Part shown: piece after piece, positions 34,757 through 47,161 of the stretch | Layout of the letters: each line of letters opens with the position of its first letter | Numbering within the stretch: the stretch's first letter is position 1 | Assembly: GCA_021234155.1 (NCBI GenBank) | Contig: JAJEKV010000066.1 | Location: 5,330,887-5,394,886 of the forward strand | DNA from: Isoetes taiwanensis | Lineage: Eukaryota; Streptophyta; Lycopodiopsida; Isoetales; Isoetaceae | DNA: 64,000 nucleotides | Direction of reading: 5' to 3' | The notes under the pieces: model-generated | What the model was told of the DNA's origin: nothing | The model's input: only the letters and a program-made list of their open reading frames with translations | Database searches by the model: none | Made by a program: the position numbers and the translations under genes

Positions 34757-35132
34757 AATCGCCATAGCGATTTGGTTGAGCACAAAAAAGCATACAGAGG
34801 TATGGATTGGCTCAGCACAATCGCCATAGCGATTTTGTTGAGCACAAATTTTTGGTTTTTTTGTAATAAGTTCTATGTTTGTATATTATAATTTGTATTA
34901 ATGGGCAAGGTTTATAATTCTAAATAGATCGTTAAATGCAAAAAAATAACGGAGTCATTTTATTAGTGAGTGTCCCTATGCACGTATTTTTATTTCCAAT
35001 AAATCGCAATGGCGATCTTTGTGAGTCCACTACGCATAAAATTTGTGACAATTACAGCAATTTGCTATATAAAATTGCCTTAAAATTTTCATATAATGGT
35101 CTTCTATGATAAAAAAGATCGCAATGGCGATT
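34757..35132. repeat. Four dispersed near-palindromes, AATCGCCATAGCGATT type
   Basis: Sixteen-base near-palindromes occur at 34757-34772, 34819-34834, 35002-35017 and 35117-35132. The first two read AATCGCCATAGCGATT and are each followed by GGTTGAGCACAA-like text; the last two carry the AATGGCGAT form. The core CGCCATAGC is repeated also at 33808-33870. Spacing (62, 183, 115) is irregular. They could be subterminal repeats of an unrecognised DNA transposon. Confidence 0.65.
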
Positions 35133-35625
35133 CCTCCAATCTTTTTTGCATGTTTTTTCTTGACCAATGAGCTCCGCATGGACGGCATTTAGCGGTTTAT
35201 ATGGGCACGACAACCTATTTCAAGTCAAACGAGAATTCCAAATTTCTCTAACTAATGAAACCTTGCTTGTATGGGAAGCTATGGGTCAAGTTTGCCAAGT
35301 TGTTACTTGGAGTTGGGTGTGCAATGTGTCGGGCTAAGAAAGCCAAGGATAGTTGCATACTAAGATTGCCACAAGCTTATTTACATGCAACCGTTACATT
35401 GCTCGAGACTGCTAAGCAACGCTAGTAATAAAATAGATATTATTAACCTAATGTGGATGGGACCATTGAAATGGTCTATATGAAGGATCGTGAGATCATG
35501 TATTGGATAAATGTGTGAACCATCTAGATGTACTCCGATCAATGCAGTCCTAGAACATATGTTTAGAGTAAAATTTATCCATGAGAAGTTAACTAAGTGG
35601 AAGGATTAGCTACCCTACCCTATCT
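35133..35625. other. Spacer, no gene seen
   Basis: AT-rich, no recognised feature before the L1 target site. Confidence 0.4.
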
Positions 35626-35640
35626 AAAGCGATCTAATAT

Positions 35641-37584
35641 TTTTTTGTTTTTTTTTTTTTTGATGAACGTGGATCTTTATTACTCAAAAGAATACAAAGA
35701 GTACATGGGGGACTCAAAACCCAGTGGAGAAGATGTCCACTAGAGCAACACTACCCACCACATACATAACATAGAAAAGCAAAGAATACATATCACCATG
35801 AGCACAACTGTTTGCTATGAGTAAGTCTGAATCTGCAAATATCGCTCCCAAATGACACTCTTGACGTCCTCCTTTAAGGAAGAACACTTGTACGCCTTTA
35901 CAATGCGACTACGAGCATCGCTAAGCACTTGCGTATTAGAAAAGACCTGTCCCTTGAAGATGAGGAGATTTCGTCTCTTCCAGATGGACTAGATAATTCA
36001 AGCAGATGCTAAGTGGAAAGCCCTCTTTGCCAACTTGTCCCACTGATAGCAGGACCTGCTGACTACTCAAGTCACAATGGAAAAGGCTCAAAAGCCACTG
36101 CCACACAAGTCGAGCATGGTGACACAAGAAAAAGCGGTGGCTCAATTGTCTCGTTAGATGCATCATGCAAAGAGGCGCATCACGAGACTTCGGGGCGAAA
36201 TCGATGAACAACGGTGTTTACCCCAAGACACATCTATGAATGATCCGCCACCATAAAATAGATAGCTTAGGGTGGAGCAATTTATCCCATACCCATCGCC
36301 AGACTGCTTTTCGATGAGGCTCAGGGATAGCCAAAGGCCACTTTGGCGATGGAGGCAACACCTCAGGATGAAGCAGGACCACATACATTGAATGCACCAT
36401 GTGCTTCTCCCTTAACACCGCCATGAACCACCCGTGAGCCGGGAGCCACGCCTTGTGGGTGTGGAGGAAGTGTAGCGAAATACTTTTTCCCAAATGCCAC
36501 GATCCCAATCAAGGAGGAGGAACTTCAATTTGAATTCATTCCACGCCAACAATCTTGTCTCATTATACCATGCGGTTACCGTGAGCAATATCCGGCTCCT
36601 CGCCATCGACGTTAAGGCCAATGGATGGACGTAAGAGACCAGGGACAGTCTGATCGCCGCCGTCACCCAAAGGGATCCACCAAAGAATCGGTCAGGGACT
36701 GTGTGTGTGCCATTGGATGGAAGTGAAACAAAGTGCGCCATAGTCTCCCAAGCGACTAGCAACCCCTTGAGGAAAGGAGATGCATTAGTGAGACGCAGAC
36801 TTGGAGAATTATCAGCATTCTTTAGAATCCGCCATATGAACTTAGAAATCAGCACCTTGCTCTGGATAAGAAAGTGAATCATCCCCAGCCCCCCACAACG
36901 TTTGGGCATAATGCACTTCGCCCAACTAAATTTAACATCAGCTCCTTCTTCAGTGCCACCCCAGATAAAGTTCACGGCAAGTCGAACAATGAGCTGCGCA
37001 TCTTTTGTCCGGGTGCGGCAAGATGGATGCCATGTAGACATGTGTACCACTTTCGAATCGACTTGTCACAAGCATAACCAGGCCATGGATAACTTAGCCA
37101 TGGACCACCAGAACAAATGCCTTTCCAACCCCTTAATAATGACATCCCATGCGTCTCCAGATGAGAGGTGTATACCAACTGGAATGCCCAAAAGCTTAGT
37201 TGCCTTCCCATGAGGAAGAACATTCCATGGAAATGCAACCACAGAAGATGGCACTGGAGAGTCTAGGGCCATAAGGCAGTACACTTTTGCCATCCCACAA
37301 AGATACCAGAAGACAAGGAAAAACTGTCCAACAAGGAAATAGCATTCTGCAAATTCTACTCATTAGCCATTAAGAACAAGAAAGTGTCATCTGCGTACTG
37401 ATTACAAATCTCTTGTGAACCATTATTCATGGGAAGGCCATGCAGAATGCCTTCTGCCTTTGCAAGAGAAATACGAGAAAGAATCTCTCGCCACAATTGT
37501 AAAAGCGGCCGGTTGCCAAAGGGCGGCCTGCTCAGAATGCCACGTCCCACCTGAAAAAATATCGATGGTTCTCCTTGAAAAAGT
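35641..37584 (-). mobile_element. 5'-truncated L1-type LINE with poly(A) tail and target-site duplication
   Basis: On the minus strand the element opens inside RT with the QYADDTFLFL catalytic block (about 37385). A YxGIPVG-like KLLGIPVGI block follows (37185), then SWAKCIMPKRCGGLGMI (36900) and the zf-RVT-type end: KLSILWWRIIHRCV (about 36250) and FFLCHHARLVWQWL (about 36130). It ends with AATAAA and an A-rich tail, seen as poly(T) at 35641-35662. The flanks carry a 15-base duplication, AAAGYGATCTAATAT, at 35626-35640 and 37580-37594 with one mismatch. Frameshifts separate the ORFs. It is a retrotransposed, dead-on-arrival copy about 1.94 kb long. Confidence 0.88.
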
Positions 37585-37594
37585 GATCTAATAT

Positions 37595-38394
37595 ATGTAG
37601 ATTGGCATAGAAACCTATGATATATACAGCAGTACATAAGTGCCTCAAAAAGGATTCTACTTTGAGTTATTGCATGATGGAGAGGCAATTCTCACTTTTC
37701 CAGAAGTAGAGTTGCGTGAATCTCCAAGTTAGTGTCAAACCTATGCAAGTTGAGGTTATCTTGAAGAAGATGATTGTGTCAACCTGAGAAATAATAATTT
37801 CTTAGTTATACGAACAATTTTCTTAATAATATGGTTAAGAAAAGTGTCAGTGTTCATTCTGCATTATGCTAATCCCTTTCGAGGGGAAAAGGCTGGGAAT
37901 ATTAGCATATGAGTTAGCTTTGTTGGGAAAACTAGATCTAGTACTGAGTATTGTGAAAGCTAACTATATGAACTATACTATGTTGGATAATGAGGCTATA
38001 TTCCATGATAGTGTTTGTGTTAAACTCCACTGTAACCCGAACTGATTTTTGGATGTCCAATTTGTTCGGAAGTTGTACAATAAGGATATTCTTGGAATAT
38101 CAAGGTCTCATATGGATACGAGAATTCATAAGTGGCCATTAGAAGAATAAGTAATTGTACAATATATTTCCTATATTGAATCCTTAGTTAGACCTTAGGT
38201 TCTAAGGAGGGGGAGGAAATAAAGTGTTACAGGTAATTTGGGTGCATGTCGCACATGCTAGACCCTATGGGACGTCCATGGTTGTGGAGTAGCGTCAATC
38301 TTACCACTGGGTGGTCTGGGATATGATTGACATGAGTAGATGACTTGTATCTACTAAGTGTGGATAGTGAATTTTGAAATGGCAAAAGTTCGTA
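37595..38394. other. Spacer before the copia element, no gene seen
   Basis: AT-rich. A purine tract AAGGAGGGGGAGG (38201-38213) resembles a retroelement PPT but has no LTR partner that I could find, and no copy of the 42.3-kb LTR is present here. Confidence 0.4.
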
Positions 38395-38482
38395 TGCTTA
38401 AGTGGCAATAAAATCAAGGTTAAGGAGTCCAACAATGGACTTGAAACTATTGTGTTTGTATGGGTTGACAGGACAACCATGA

Positions 38483-39125
38483 TTGGCTAGGCCCGTATCT
38501 GATTCAACCATTGAGGGTGAAGAGGTTGAAATTGAGGTTGCTCTTGATGCAAGAAATTCTGACTTCCTTGAAAAAGACAGAAAGGCCAAGCTGCTAATCA
38601 CAGCAAGCCTTGATGACATCCCTGTTTGGATTGTCAAAGGGTCTCAGACTGCTCGAGACATGTGGATGGCCTTGCGGTCTCACTATGAATCCACCACTGT
38701 GAGCAATTGCCTTGTTCTTTGGAAGAAGTTGTATGAGCTTCACCTTGATGAAGGAGCAGACCTGATTGAGCATGTCTGCAAAATGAAAGATCTTTTGGAT
38801 GATCTATGTTCTACTGGAAGAGAGATGAAGGAAGATGAGAAGGTCTGTATTCTCTTGAACAACCTTCCGAAATCCTATGAAGGATTAGTAATTAATCTTG
38901 AAGGGCGGCTCCAGGAGTACACCTTTGAAACTGCTTATGAGCGGGTCAAGGTTGAGTTCATGCGTCAGATGCAGACTCGACCACATTCTGCTGATACTCT
39001 TATGGTAGCTGAAATCAAATCCAGCAAAGATGGCAAAGATCAAGCTCGCAAGCCACGCACTGATAGGAAAATCAAATGCTACAGATGCCAAAAAGATGGT
39101 TACTTGGCCTGAGATTGTCGGGCTC
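38483..39125 (+). pseudogene. Copia gag remnant
   Basis: A 209-codon frame has the UBN2-type gag core (AKLLITASLDDIPVWIV, then ARDMWMALRSHYESTTVSN, then LPKSYEGLV). It ends at a damaged zinc knuckle: CYRCQKDGYLA, then a stop (TGA, about 39110) in place of the residue before the last Cys, and Tyr where His is expected. Gag would coat the element RNA in virus-like particles. The N terminus upstream of 38483 is frame-broken. Confidence 0.85.
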
Positions 39126-39133
39126 CTGCTCCT

Positions 39134-42100
39134 GTGCCAAAATCAACTTCAGTCTCCACCATTGAACAGAGTAACATGGTAGTTGATTTTCTTTGTACTG
39201 CAGTTGTTGATTCTTTGACTCCAGATCATGCCTGGTACCTGGACTCAGGGACTACCAGTCACATGACTCCTCACAGAGGAGTCTTTGTCACGTATGAATG
39301 TTTCCCACATCCACGCTCAGTCCGAATGGGAGATAATCATCATCAAATTGCTATTGCTTCTGGTACCATTTCATTGACATTCAAGTCTGGCCATACTAAG
39401 CTTGTGAAGAATGTTTTGCATGTTCCAGGTCTTCACAAAAGTCTGTTATCTGTGAGTAAAGTCACAGATGCTGGCCTTCATGTTGTCTTTCAGTCTGACT
39501 GCTGCCAGATTAAAAGCCCTGATCATACCATCTTTCTCACTAGAATTCGTGCAGGAAATTTGTATCAGATTGCAGAGATCTTTTCTGAGCAAGCACATAT
39601 TGCAATTACTCAATCCTTAGAGCACTCCATTTGGCATTTAAGAATGGGACACATATCCTCTGCTAGGCTTGCTCATTTAACTCGAAGCAAGAATCTGCCT
39701 CCAGACTCTCTATTTTCCTTGCCATGTAATGCATGTCTCCAAAATAAGATAATTCGAGCTCATTTCTCACCTTCTGAGTCCTGCGCATCACGCCCACTTG
39801 AGCTTGTTCATGTTCTGTGGACCCATCAGACCACCTACCCTCAACGGCGCTCAATACGTTATGTTCCTGTTAGATGACTACTCCCACAAGCACTTTGTCT
39901 ACTTTCTTCACACCAAGAATCAGGCTTTTGATAACTTTGTTACATTTCTCGCAGAAGTTGAGCGTCTTACAGGGAAACAGTTGGCTACCGTACGCAGTGA
40001 TGGTGGAGGGGAATTCAACTCCCGAAGTTTTGCTGATTTTTGCATCCGTCATGGAATTCAGCATCATATTAGTGCTCCTTATTCACCAGAGCATAATGGA
40101 CGTGTTGAGAGAGCCAACCGCACGGTTATTGAAATGTCTCGAACACTTCTCGCTGCTAGACATGTTCCTGCTCGTTTCTGGGGTGAGGCAGTATAGACAT
40201 CAGTGTACTTGACAAATCGGGCACCTCATAGCAGTCTCAACAATCAATTGCCAGAAGAGGTGTGGTCGGGAAAATCTGTAAGTCTCAAACACCTTAAAGT
40301 GTTTGGATGCCGTGCATTTGCCCCTCTTCCATCCCATCCTAAGATGTCACCAAAGGCTAAACCCTGCATGTTTATTGGCTACTGCCTTAATCGAAAAGCA
40401 TATCGTCTGTTTGATCTTGATCATAACACCCTGGTTGTTACTGCTCATGCATTCTTCAATGAGATGGAGTCATGCTTTCCTCACACTGAAATCCCAGATC
40501 CCTCCTATATCTTGTTTGAAGCGCCTGTTGCACAGCCCTTAAGCTTGCCTGATTCATCAAATTCTTCAAACTCTCAAGGTTCCACCATTGAGCATCCCAA
40601 TCCACCTGCGTCTTCAAGTTCTCCTTGTCATTCTGCTGAGCCAACAGTCTCTGATATTCCAGAGCATGATACTCTGCCTGACACTCCACTGCCTACTGCA
40701 ATTATGTCTCGCCCATCTTGCACCAGACGCCCACCTATTTGGGCTCAAGATTACTCATTTCAAATTTCTGATCAATCTATTGAACCCCCCAGTTACCAAT
40801 CTGCCATGAACAGTCTTGAGAAATCCCAGTGGGCTGCTGCAATGCAACATGAATATCAGGCCATTCTTGAAGCAAACACTTGGACTTTAGTTCCCTGACC
40901 TTCTGATCACTCTGTTGTAGGGTCTCGTTGGGTATTTAAACTCAAATATGATTCCACTGGTGCCATAGACCGCTACAAAGCCAGATTTGTTGCCAAAGGG
41001 TTCACACAAACTCAAGGTGTCGACTTTGATCAAACCTTTGCTCCTGTTGCCAAAATGGTATCCATTCGTATCATTCTTGCTCATGCCACTCAACATCGCT
41101 ATTTTATCCACCAAATGGATGTCACTAATGCCTTTCTTCATGGTGATTTACAAGAAACAGTTTATCTTGAACAATCTGAAGGTTTTGTACAAGGATCTGC
41201 CAAAGATATCGTTTGTTTGCTTCACAAAGCTCTATATGGTCTACATCAAGCTCCTAGAACCCGGTATGCCCGTCTTCATCAGTCTCTCGTTAGATCTTCA
41301 ATTTTAGCCAAGTCATGCAAATCCTAACGTTTATATCAGATCATCTCCCAATCCACTCTTTGTTCTTTGCTACGTGGATGATCTGCTCCATGTTGCAGCC
41401 GACCATCAAGATCTTAGTCTTCTCAAATCACAATTGCAAACTGGGACAAGTACATTATTTCCTTGCAATTGAAATTCTTTATGATCAAACTGCTGGACTG
41501 CTCCGTCTCACACAAATCAAGTATCTCCAGAATCTCCTTCTCAAAGTTGGTCTTCTCTCTTGCAATCCCATCTCCACACCCATGGAATTTGCCTCTGTTC
41601 TGTTGCCTACAGATCCACCTTGTTTCTCTTCCATGCAATTCTACTGCGATCAATATCGTAGCATCATTGGTACACTTAATTTTGCAACTTGTGTCCACCG
41701 TCATCCGGATCTCCTTCATCATTTGCAAACTCAGCCCGATTTTCTCTTGCCACAGAAATGCAACTCATTGTGTGGCTCAAATGATGCCTCCGTTACATAA
41801 ATTTGGTACCCTCAAACATGGCATCAATACTCAAAGACATGAGACTTGAAATTCTTGGCTACTCCGATTCGATTGGGCAGGAAATCGGCATGATCGCACC
41901 TCCATTTCAGGTATGTGTTTTTGTTGGCGGGGAGCCACCGCATCGCTCGATCCAAGCGGAAGCCCACGCCGTAATGAAGCGATGCGGATCCATCGGTTTG
42001 GCTCGAAATGTGGCATAATTTCTGATCCATCCCTACACATACTAAGTGACAATCAAGGAGCAATAGCCATTTCACATAACCCGGTCATGCACCAAGGCAT

Positions 42101-42260
42101 GAAACGTGTTGATATAAGGTATCATGTGGTTCGGCCGGTTGGTAGAACGAGGGGCGTCTTTGGATCGCCTCTTCTTGCGACTCACGAAAACATGGCAGCC
42201 GATATGTTCACTAAGCCTCTGCCCCTTCCTAAAATGCAGAAATGCAGCAAATTGGATTAA
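39134..42260 (+). pseudogene. Copia pol remnant (protease, integrase, RT, RNase H)
   Basis: Protease has WYLDSGTTSHMT (39234). The integrase zinc-binding part has HLRMGHIS and CNACLQNK (39640-39750). The integrase core has TVRSDGGGEF (about 39995) and PEHNGRVERAN (about 40090), but the first catalytic Asp is lost at the frameshift near 39810. RT begins WVFKLKYDSTGAIDRYKARF (40930) with QMDVTNAFLHGDL (41115) and, in another frame, CYVDDLL (41368-41388). RNase H ends LSDNQGAIAISHNPV and THENMAADMFTKPLP (42040-42230). The blocks are clearly homologous but cannot be read as one protein. Confidence 0.88.
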
Positions 42261-42274
42261 TCCCTCCATCCTTT

Positions 42275-42571
42275 AAGGGGGGATGTTCGGAATCAAAGTC
42301 TACAGGGATTACTAACGGATAGATTAGAGAGATTCCATGCAGATAGTTAATTCTCCTTTGCTATTCTTAGTTTGTGGAAGTTGTTGCTGACACGAATCTT
42401 CACCTGCTCCAGATTAAGAAGATTCTAAACCCAACCTATATAAGGCAGATGTAATCTCCTGATCAAGCAAGCTTTTCTACGATCATTGTGTTCGCCTAAA
42501 TTGTCTTTGTGCGCTATTTTCGACTTTGCCTCTTGTTCTTGATTTTCTTACTGTTTGCTCAAATCTTAACA
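42275..42571 (+). repeat. Copia polypurine tract and 3' LTR
   Basis: The PPT AAGGGGGGA ends at 42283. The LTR begins TGTTCGGAATC (42284) and ends ATCTTAACA (42571), 288 bases. A TATATAA at 42437-42443 is the likely LTR promoter box. No second copy is in the window, so LTR age cannot be read. Confidence 0.8.
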
Positions 42572-45500
42572 AACTTAGGGAGTTCAAGGTAGCACAAACG
42601 ATCCCTCTTTTTGTAGGCTACAACAGGGACTGCAGTAACCAATACAGATATTTGGAAAGGTAAACAATCAACATACATAGTATTTGTAGAAAAGCAATAG
42701 AATCAGATATTTGGAAAGGCAATAGAATCATCGTATCCAGTCATGCATCTACTATAGCCAAACTTTTCAAATAGACGCAAGCCGTTACAAAAAAGTGTAA
42801 AATCAATGGATATGAAACAAAAGAAGTAACTCGGCCAAGACACAACTCACATACACGATTGACAATTGCAGTTGTATATTCAATAGCACCCAAGATAAGC
42901 TCATTACTCGATAACACATAGAATATATGTAGGAAATACTAGATTGTGCTATTCAATCAGAAAGAGTAGATATATAAACATGCTAGCTACTAGGATCTTC
43001 GCCCTTCCCATCACATAGCTTAGTTGGTGATTCTGCGGATTCATTTCAAAAAGTATTCATTTTGAATATTTGAACATTTTCAGGCTCAATGACACAATTA
43101 CATATGTCTAGTCGCCATCAAAGTCATTTTTAAGGATATACACTATTTGTTCTAGTTGACGAAGGCAAAGCCAATGATTACTTTTTAGAGAGAAGAGAAG
43201 AGGAGAGTGGAATAGAGTATATTGTGAGGAAGAGGGCATAAACAACACGTTGATAATATATGTTGCCATATAAATATTGAGACATGGAAAGAGAGTTAAA
43301 GAATAATAAGTGTAGGATATCAGCAGCATATACATCAAGAGCAGCACAATGAAATATAGGAGTTTGTAGATGTGACAAATTTTTATGCAATTGTTGTTGT
43401 ATTGGGTGATGAAGTTGATAAATCTTTTGATGTTTAAGTATGTATGACTATTGACTTTGAATTTCATCTCAACTCATGTTAGTCTTTAAAATCTGGGCCT
43501 TTTATGTTTTACATCAAAATTTGGAAAAATATATTCATCCATGTGTCAATTCATAAATCTCAATTGTAGATACAAAACTTATGGCATCCAAATTGTTGCA
43601 TTCTTGAAGTAATTTAATATCTAGATTCATTACATCAATAAACATGTGCTTAAGAATGTCAAAATTTATGTAAAATGTAAAAACAATTCATGTTCATGAT
43701 TGCATTAAAGCCAGAAACATTAAATTTATTACTTGCTATGTTGATGACGGATGCTTGAATATACATCATAGTCCACTAATAGACACAGTAACCATGAGTT
43801 TTTGAGCTTTTACCAAGCTGAAAAAAAAAATAGCTTCAAGATGCAGCTTCAAATGTTATTTAGAAAATTGTAGAGAGGAGGTAGGCATTTAGGTCTTATA
43901 GCTTGAACTGCAGCAAACAGAACATTCACATAATTTTAAGCGAAGATCTCAGTTGAAAACGTGTGTTGCAGTTAATGCAATCAGAACAAAGTACATGAAT
44001 TGCAGTGCTAAAAAACATCATAATTTTCAACTCAAGCATTTGCTTCTAGGATCTGGCTGCATCATACTTTCTTCATAAAAATCAGCTCATGGTTTGCAAA
44101 AAGATCCTATGCTTTTACTGTTCAAATCGCATCTTGCCATTTCTGCCAGATTCATATTAGTAGCTATTTTATCTGATCATGTAATCAAGCATTTTCTACC
44201 AATGGCATCAGTAGGTTTTCTGATTGCAGTGGCTTTTCTGCCTTTGCTTGCTAATTACATGACTCATTGCAGGGAAACTTGAAAAGGAGGAAAAGAAAGA
44301 GAAAAAATATTGGATGGTGCTTACCATGTCTATAACCCGACGAAGATATATAGAACCGAAATCTAGAGAAAGATGAAGGTGAGCATCTTCATCTTTGCCT
44401 TCACATCTTGTTTTGCCTTCACATGGGCATTGTTGAAGCTCTGGATCCTTGTAGGCTATGGTACAGGTATATACAGGCCTAGGTAGAAATAGATGCATCT
44501 AATTGGGCAACCTTCTATGTAGTGTATATCAGGTTTGCTTATAAATAAGAGGAGCCAAGCTTCAGAATAAAAGTTATAGCTACAGTAGCTATTGCAAAGC
44601 TGTGTTATGCTCTTTTGAAATGTGCCATATGGAGCCACCTTTATCGTACTACTGGCAACCCACTTTGAAAATGCAATAAATTTGTTGTGCAATCTAAGCC
44701 TCGACAAAAGTGCAGATATATACATGATGCACATTTAGATAAATATCTAGCATGATTCACATGCAGTTTTTCTCTGCATGTTATGGCATGCACCCATGTC
44801 ATAACATGAGGCAAACATCAAAATGTCACACACCACAGACCTAATATTGCTGATGTAAGAGAGCTTTCCCCTACTATCATGCTTATTACAAAAGTGCAAG
44901 GACCAACACAAAAACTTGAAGTGCTTTGTGCTTTTGAAACAATTGCTTGATCCCTCATATTTGTTTTTTACAGATCAAGACTATATTCTGACAACTTTCT
45001 ATCCTCTGGATTTTGATTTGAGATAAGGGCAATGTCTGCAAATCGAGAAATGATAAAGTATAATGCAGAAGTTCCCTTTAACAATAAAGGCCTTCAGTAT
45101 TAGAATATTGGCACTAAGAACTTCAGCCGCAACAAAAGGTCAAAGCCGAGAACAACTAAATTCAGAACGAAATGAGAAAAGACTTGCCTTTGGAAAGTGC
45201 ATTCGTGCAACTTTTCCTATTCCTCTCATCCTCCTGGATACAATATCTTGCAAATGCGATACTATCATCCAGCAAAGAAATTTCTACCTTGTCTGCCGAT
45301 TCAGAAATCACCTCATAAGATCCATTGCTAGAATTCAAATCTTCAATACACGACAAGCTGCGGAACCTGCAGCAGGATCCAATAATTCGATCAACTTCTT
45401 TCCAAATCAGACCACGTTGCCTGGATACAGATCGACCAGTCTTGGATTTTCTCTCCAACCGATTCAGTTTGCCTTCTGCAATTCAATTCCACGACTTTGT

Positions 45501-45930
45501 AGCTTCGAATCTGAGACTTCTGTCTGCTCCAGTCCCTGTAAAACCTTAGGAAGCTCGAGAATCCATTTGACCTAGCTGTGGCGGACCTCACTAACAGAAA
45601 AAAAAACGCAAAGTACTGTAGCTTCAAAACCACTCCCGGCCAACATTAGGAAAATACTCCCGCAACCAGGAGAGGGAACGCCGCATGCGTCTGCACATGC
45701 GGCGTTCCGGGCACAGTTACCAACACCCTCCCATTTTAATAAAGAAGATGGTGGTCTATCATTGAGTAGTACTACATCTATGGATGTATGCGGATATGTT
45801 ATTATAGCCTCTGATAGAACTGTTAATGGTCTATCATGAGAAGCATTGCATCAATGGATGTATATGAGGCATGTGCTGTTGGGAAGCAACATGTGAGGTG
45901 TGTGCTATTGGAAAGCAACGTATGAGGCAT
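42572..45930. other. Long AT-rich stretch, no gene supported
   Basis: Frames are short and low in complexity. The region 45063-45633 has overlapping frames of 170 (+) and 80 and 98 (-) codons. The minus ones look somewhat protein-like (KVEISLLDDSIAFARY), but I recognise no domain or splice pattern. Nothing else was seen, apart from a CGCATGCG-containing near-palindrome at about 45680-45705 in the text GAACGCCGCATGCG / CGCATGCGGCGTTC. Confidence 0.35.
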
Positions 45931-45939
45931 GTGTTGCTG

Positions 45940-46510
45940 TGCAATTTATCTTCGGGAGCTTGTGCATGATGATGTGGCCCACTACCTTATGCTTTGAGTG
46001 GTGAACATTATTTCATCTTATTTGTAGATGATTTTTCATGTAGAACTTTTGTATATTTTATCTCTACGAAATTCCAAGTCTTTACAAGTGTTCCAAAGTA
46101 TGGTGGCAGGCTGGTAAAATGATCAAGCAATTACGTACTGACAATGCAAAATGGTATTACTGACGAAGACAAAGACAAAGGCTCGAATACTTTCAGATTG
46201 CTTGGGTAACAGATGCACATTGGGGTGGTTGTCCAAACACATCAAGGAGTGGTTGCTGCTTTTTCTTCAGAAAATCTTTGGTATCTCGAGTGAGTAAGGA
46301 GCAAACGATGTGTTTCACTTTCCATTATCGAAGCAGAATATGTTGCTGCGAGGCAAGAACTTGTTTGGTTATGGCGTTTGCTCGAGTGCTCAAGACAAGT
46401 TCAAGATGGACCAAGCATACTTATGTGTCATAATCAAAGTGATATTGCATTATCAGAACACTATCAAAGTGCTATTGCATTATTCTTGGTGTCCTTGAGA
46501 ATATGTAGCA
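45940..46510 (+). pseudogene. Ty1/copia fragment (integrase then RNase H)
   Basis: Text near 46000-46150 reads as the integrase-core stretch 'F.YF.STK.QVF' followed by IKQLRTDNAKW. From about 46190 it reads as the RNase H end: FRLLG..DAHWGG, then SIIEAEYVAARQELVWLWRL (46318-46380) and ILMCHNQSDIALS. RT between them is missing, so this is an internally deleted, multiply shifted remnant. It is not the same sequence as the element at 38.4 kb. Confidence 0.65.
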
Positions 46511-46796
46511 TAATAACAGGGGGTTTCTTTTGTATTTTTGTACTTTTTTTCCTAAGGTTTTTAAATGATTTCATGGATGTATTTGATGAGGCATACTAAT
46601 TAGTATATCTAGAGTGCGCATACGCTTGAACTAATTTTGATGCCTATATCCAATGGTTTGGTTTAGACCCACATATCATATATTTCTTTTTTAAATTGTA
46701 TTTTCTTATCACATTCTGCTCGACATGCAAGGCTCGAGATAACCCATTTTAGGGTTTATGTGTTTAGGGTTATGTTCATGTTTAGATAATTCTGTC

Positions 46797-47161
46797 ATGT
46801 ATAATAACGAAGACATGGGGGCTCTGTACTCTGCAGCAGGAGATCCAATTTTCTTTGGTCATCACGGCAACATTGACAGGCTTTGGGTGATGTGAAAAAG
46901 TCTAGGCAGGTCGGATCCTCAAGATACAGATTGGCTCGATGCTTCGTTTGTATTTTTTGATGAATTTGGTGATCTGGTGCAGGTTTATATCAGGGATGCG
47001 TTGATAACGAGAGGCTTTTGGGTATAAATATCAAGAGATGCCTACGAGAATGGATGATGCGAGGGCCACCGGAATAAATGCAAGCTACCGGCACCAAATC
47101 GAAAGATTTGACAGGTCATGCTGTCTGCAGATTGACAACGAATTTGAAAGGCTTCTTTTAT
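46797..47161 (+). pseudogene. Polyphenol oxidase (tyrosinase-type) fragment
   Basis: From an ATG at 46797 the frame reads EDMGALYSAAGDPIFFGHHG followed by NIDRLW. This is the CuB copper-binding helix pair of plant polyphenol oxidase ('DPIF..HH.N.DR.W'). A TGA at 46893 replaces a Trp-like position. The frame then gives the DWL-domain start DTDWLDASFVFFDEFGDLV, and after a one-base shift LGYKYQEMP (about 47015). CuA, the transit peptide and the C-terminal domain are absent. Enzymes of this family oxidise o-diphenols in plastids; this copy cannot. Confidence 0.85.

Larger units (their letters stand above)
38395..42571 (+). mobile_element. Ty1/copia LTR retrotransposon, 5'-deleted and decayed
   Basis: Gag, protease, integrase, RT and RNase H occur in copia order, followed by a polypurine tract and one LTR. 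No 5' LTR or PBS was found upstream, so the 5' end is lost. Stops at about 39110, 40193 and 40897, and frameshifts near 39810 and after 41320, make it inactive. Host sequence resumes at 42572. Confidence 0.9.

Noticed and set aside
38201-38213. Polypurine tract of the copia element's upstream neighbour
   Set aside because: No LTR partner, PBS or coding remnant was found to support it; a purine run alone is not evidence.
45660-45712. Terminator-like or transposon-end palindrome around CGCATGCG
   Set aside because: The inverted pair GAACGCCGCATGCG/CGCATGCGGCGTTC is real but stands alone, with no matching element boundaries or gene.
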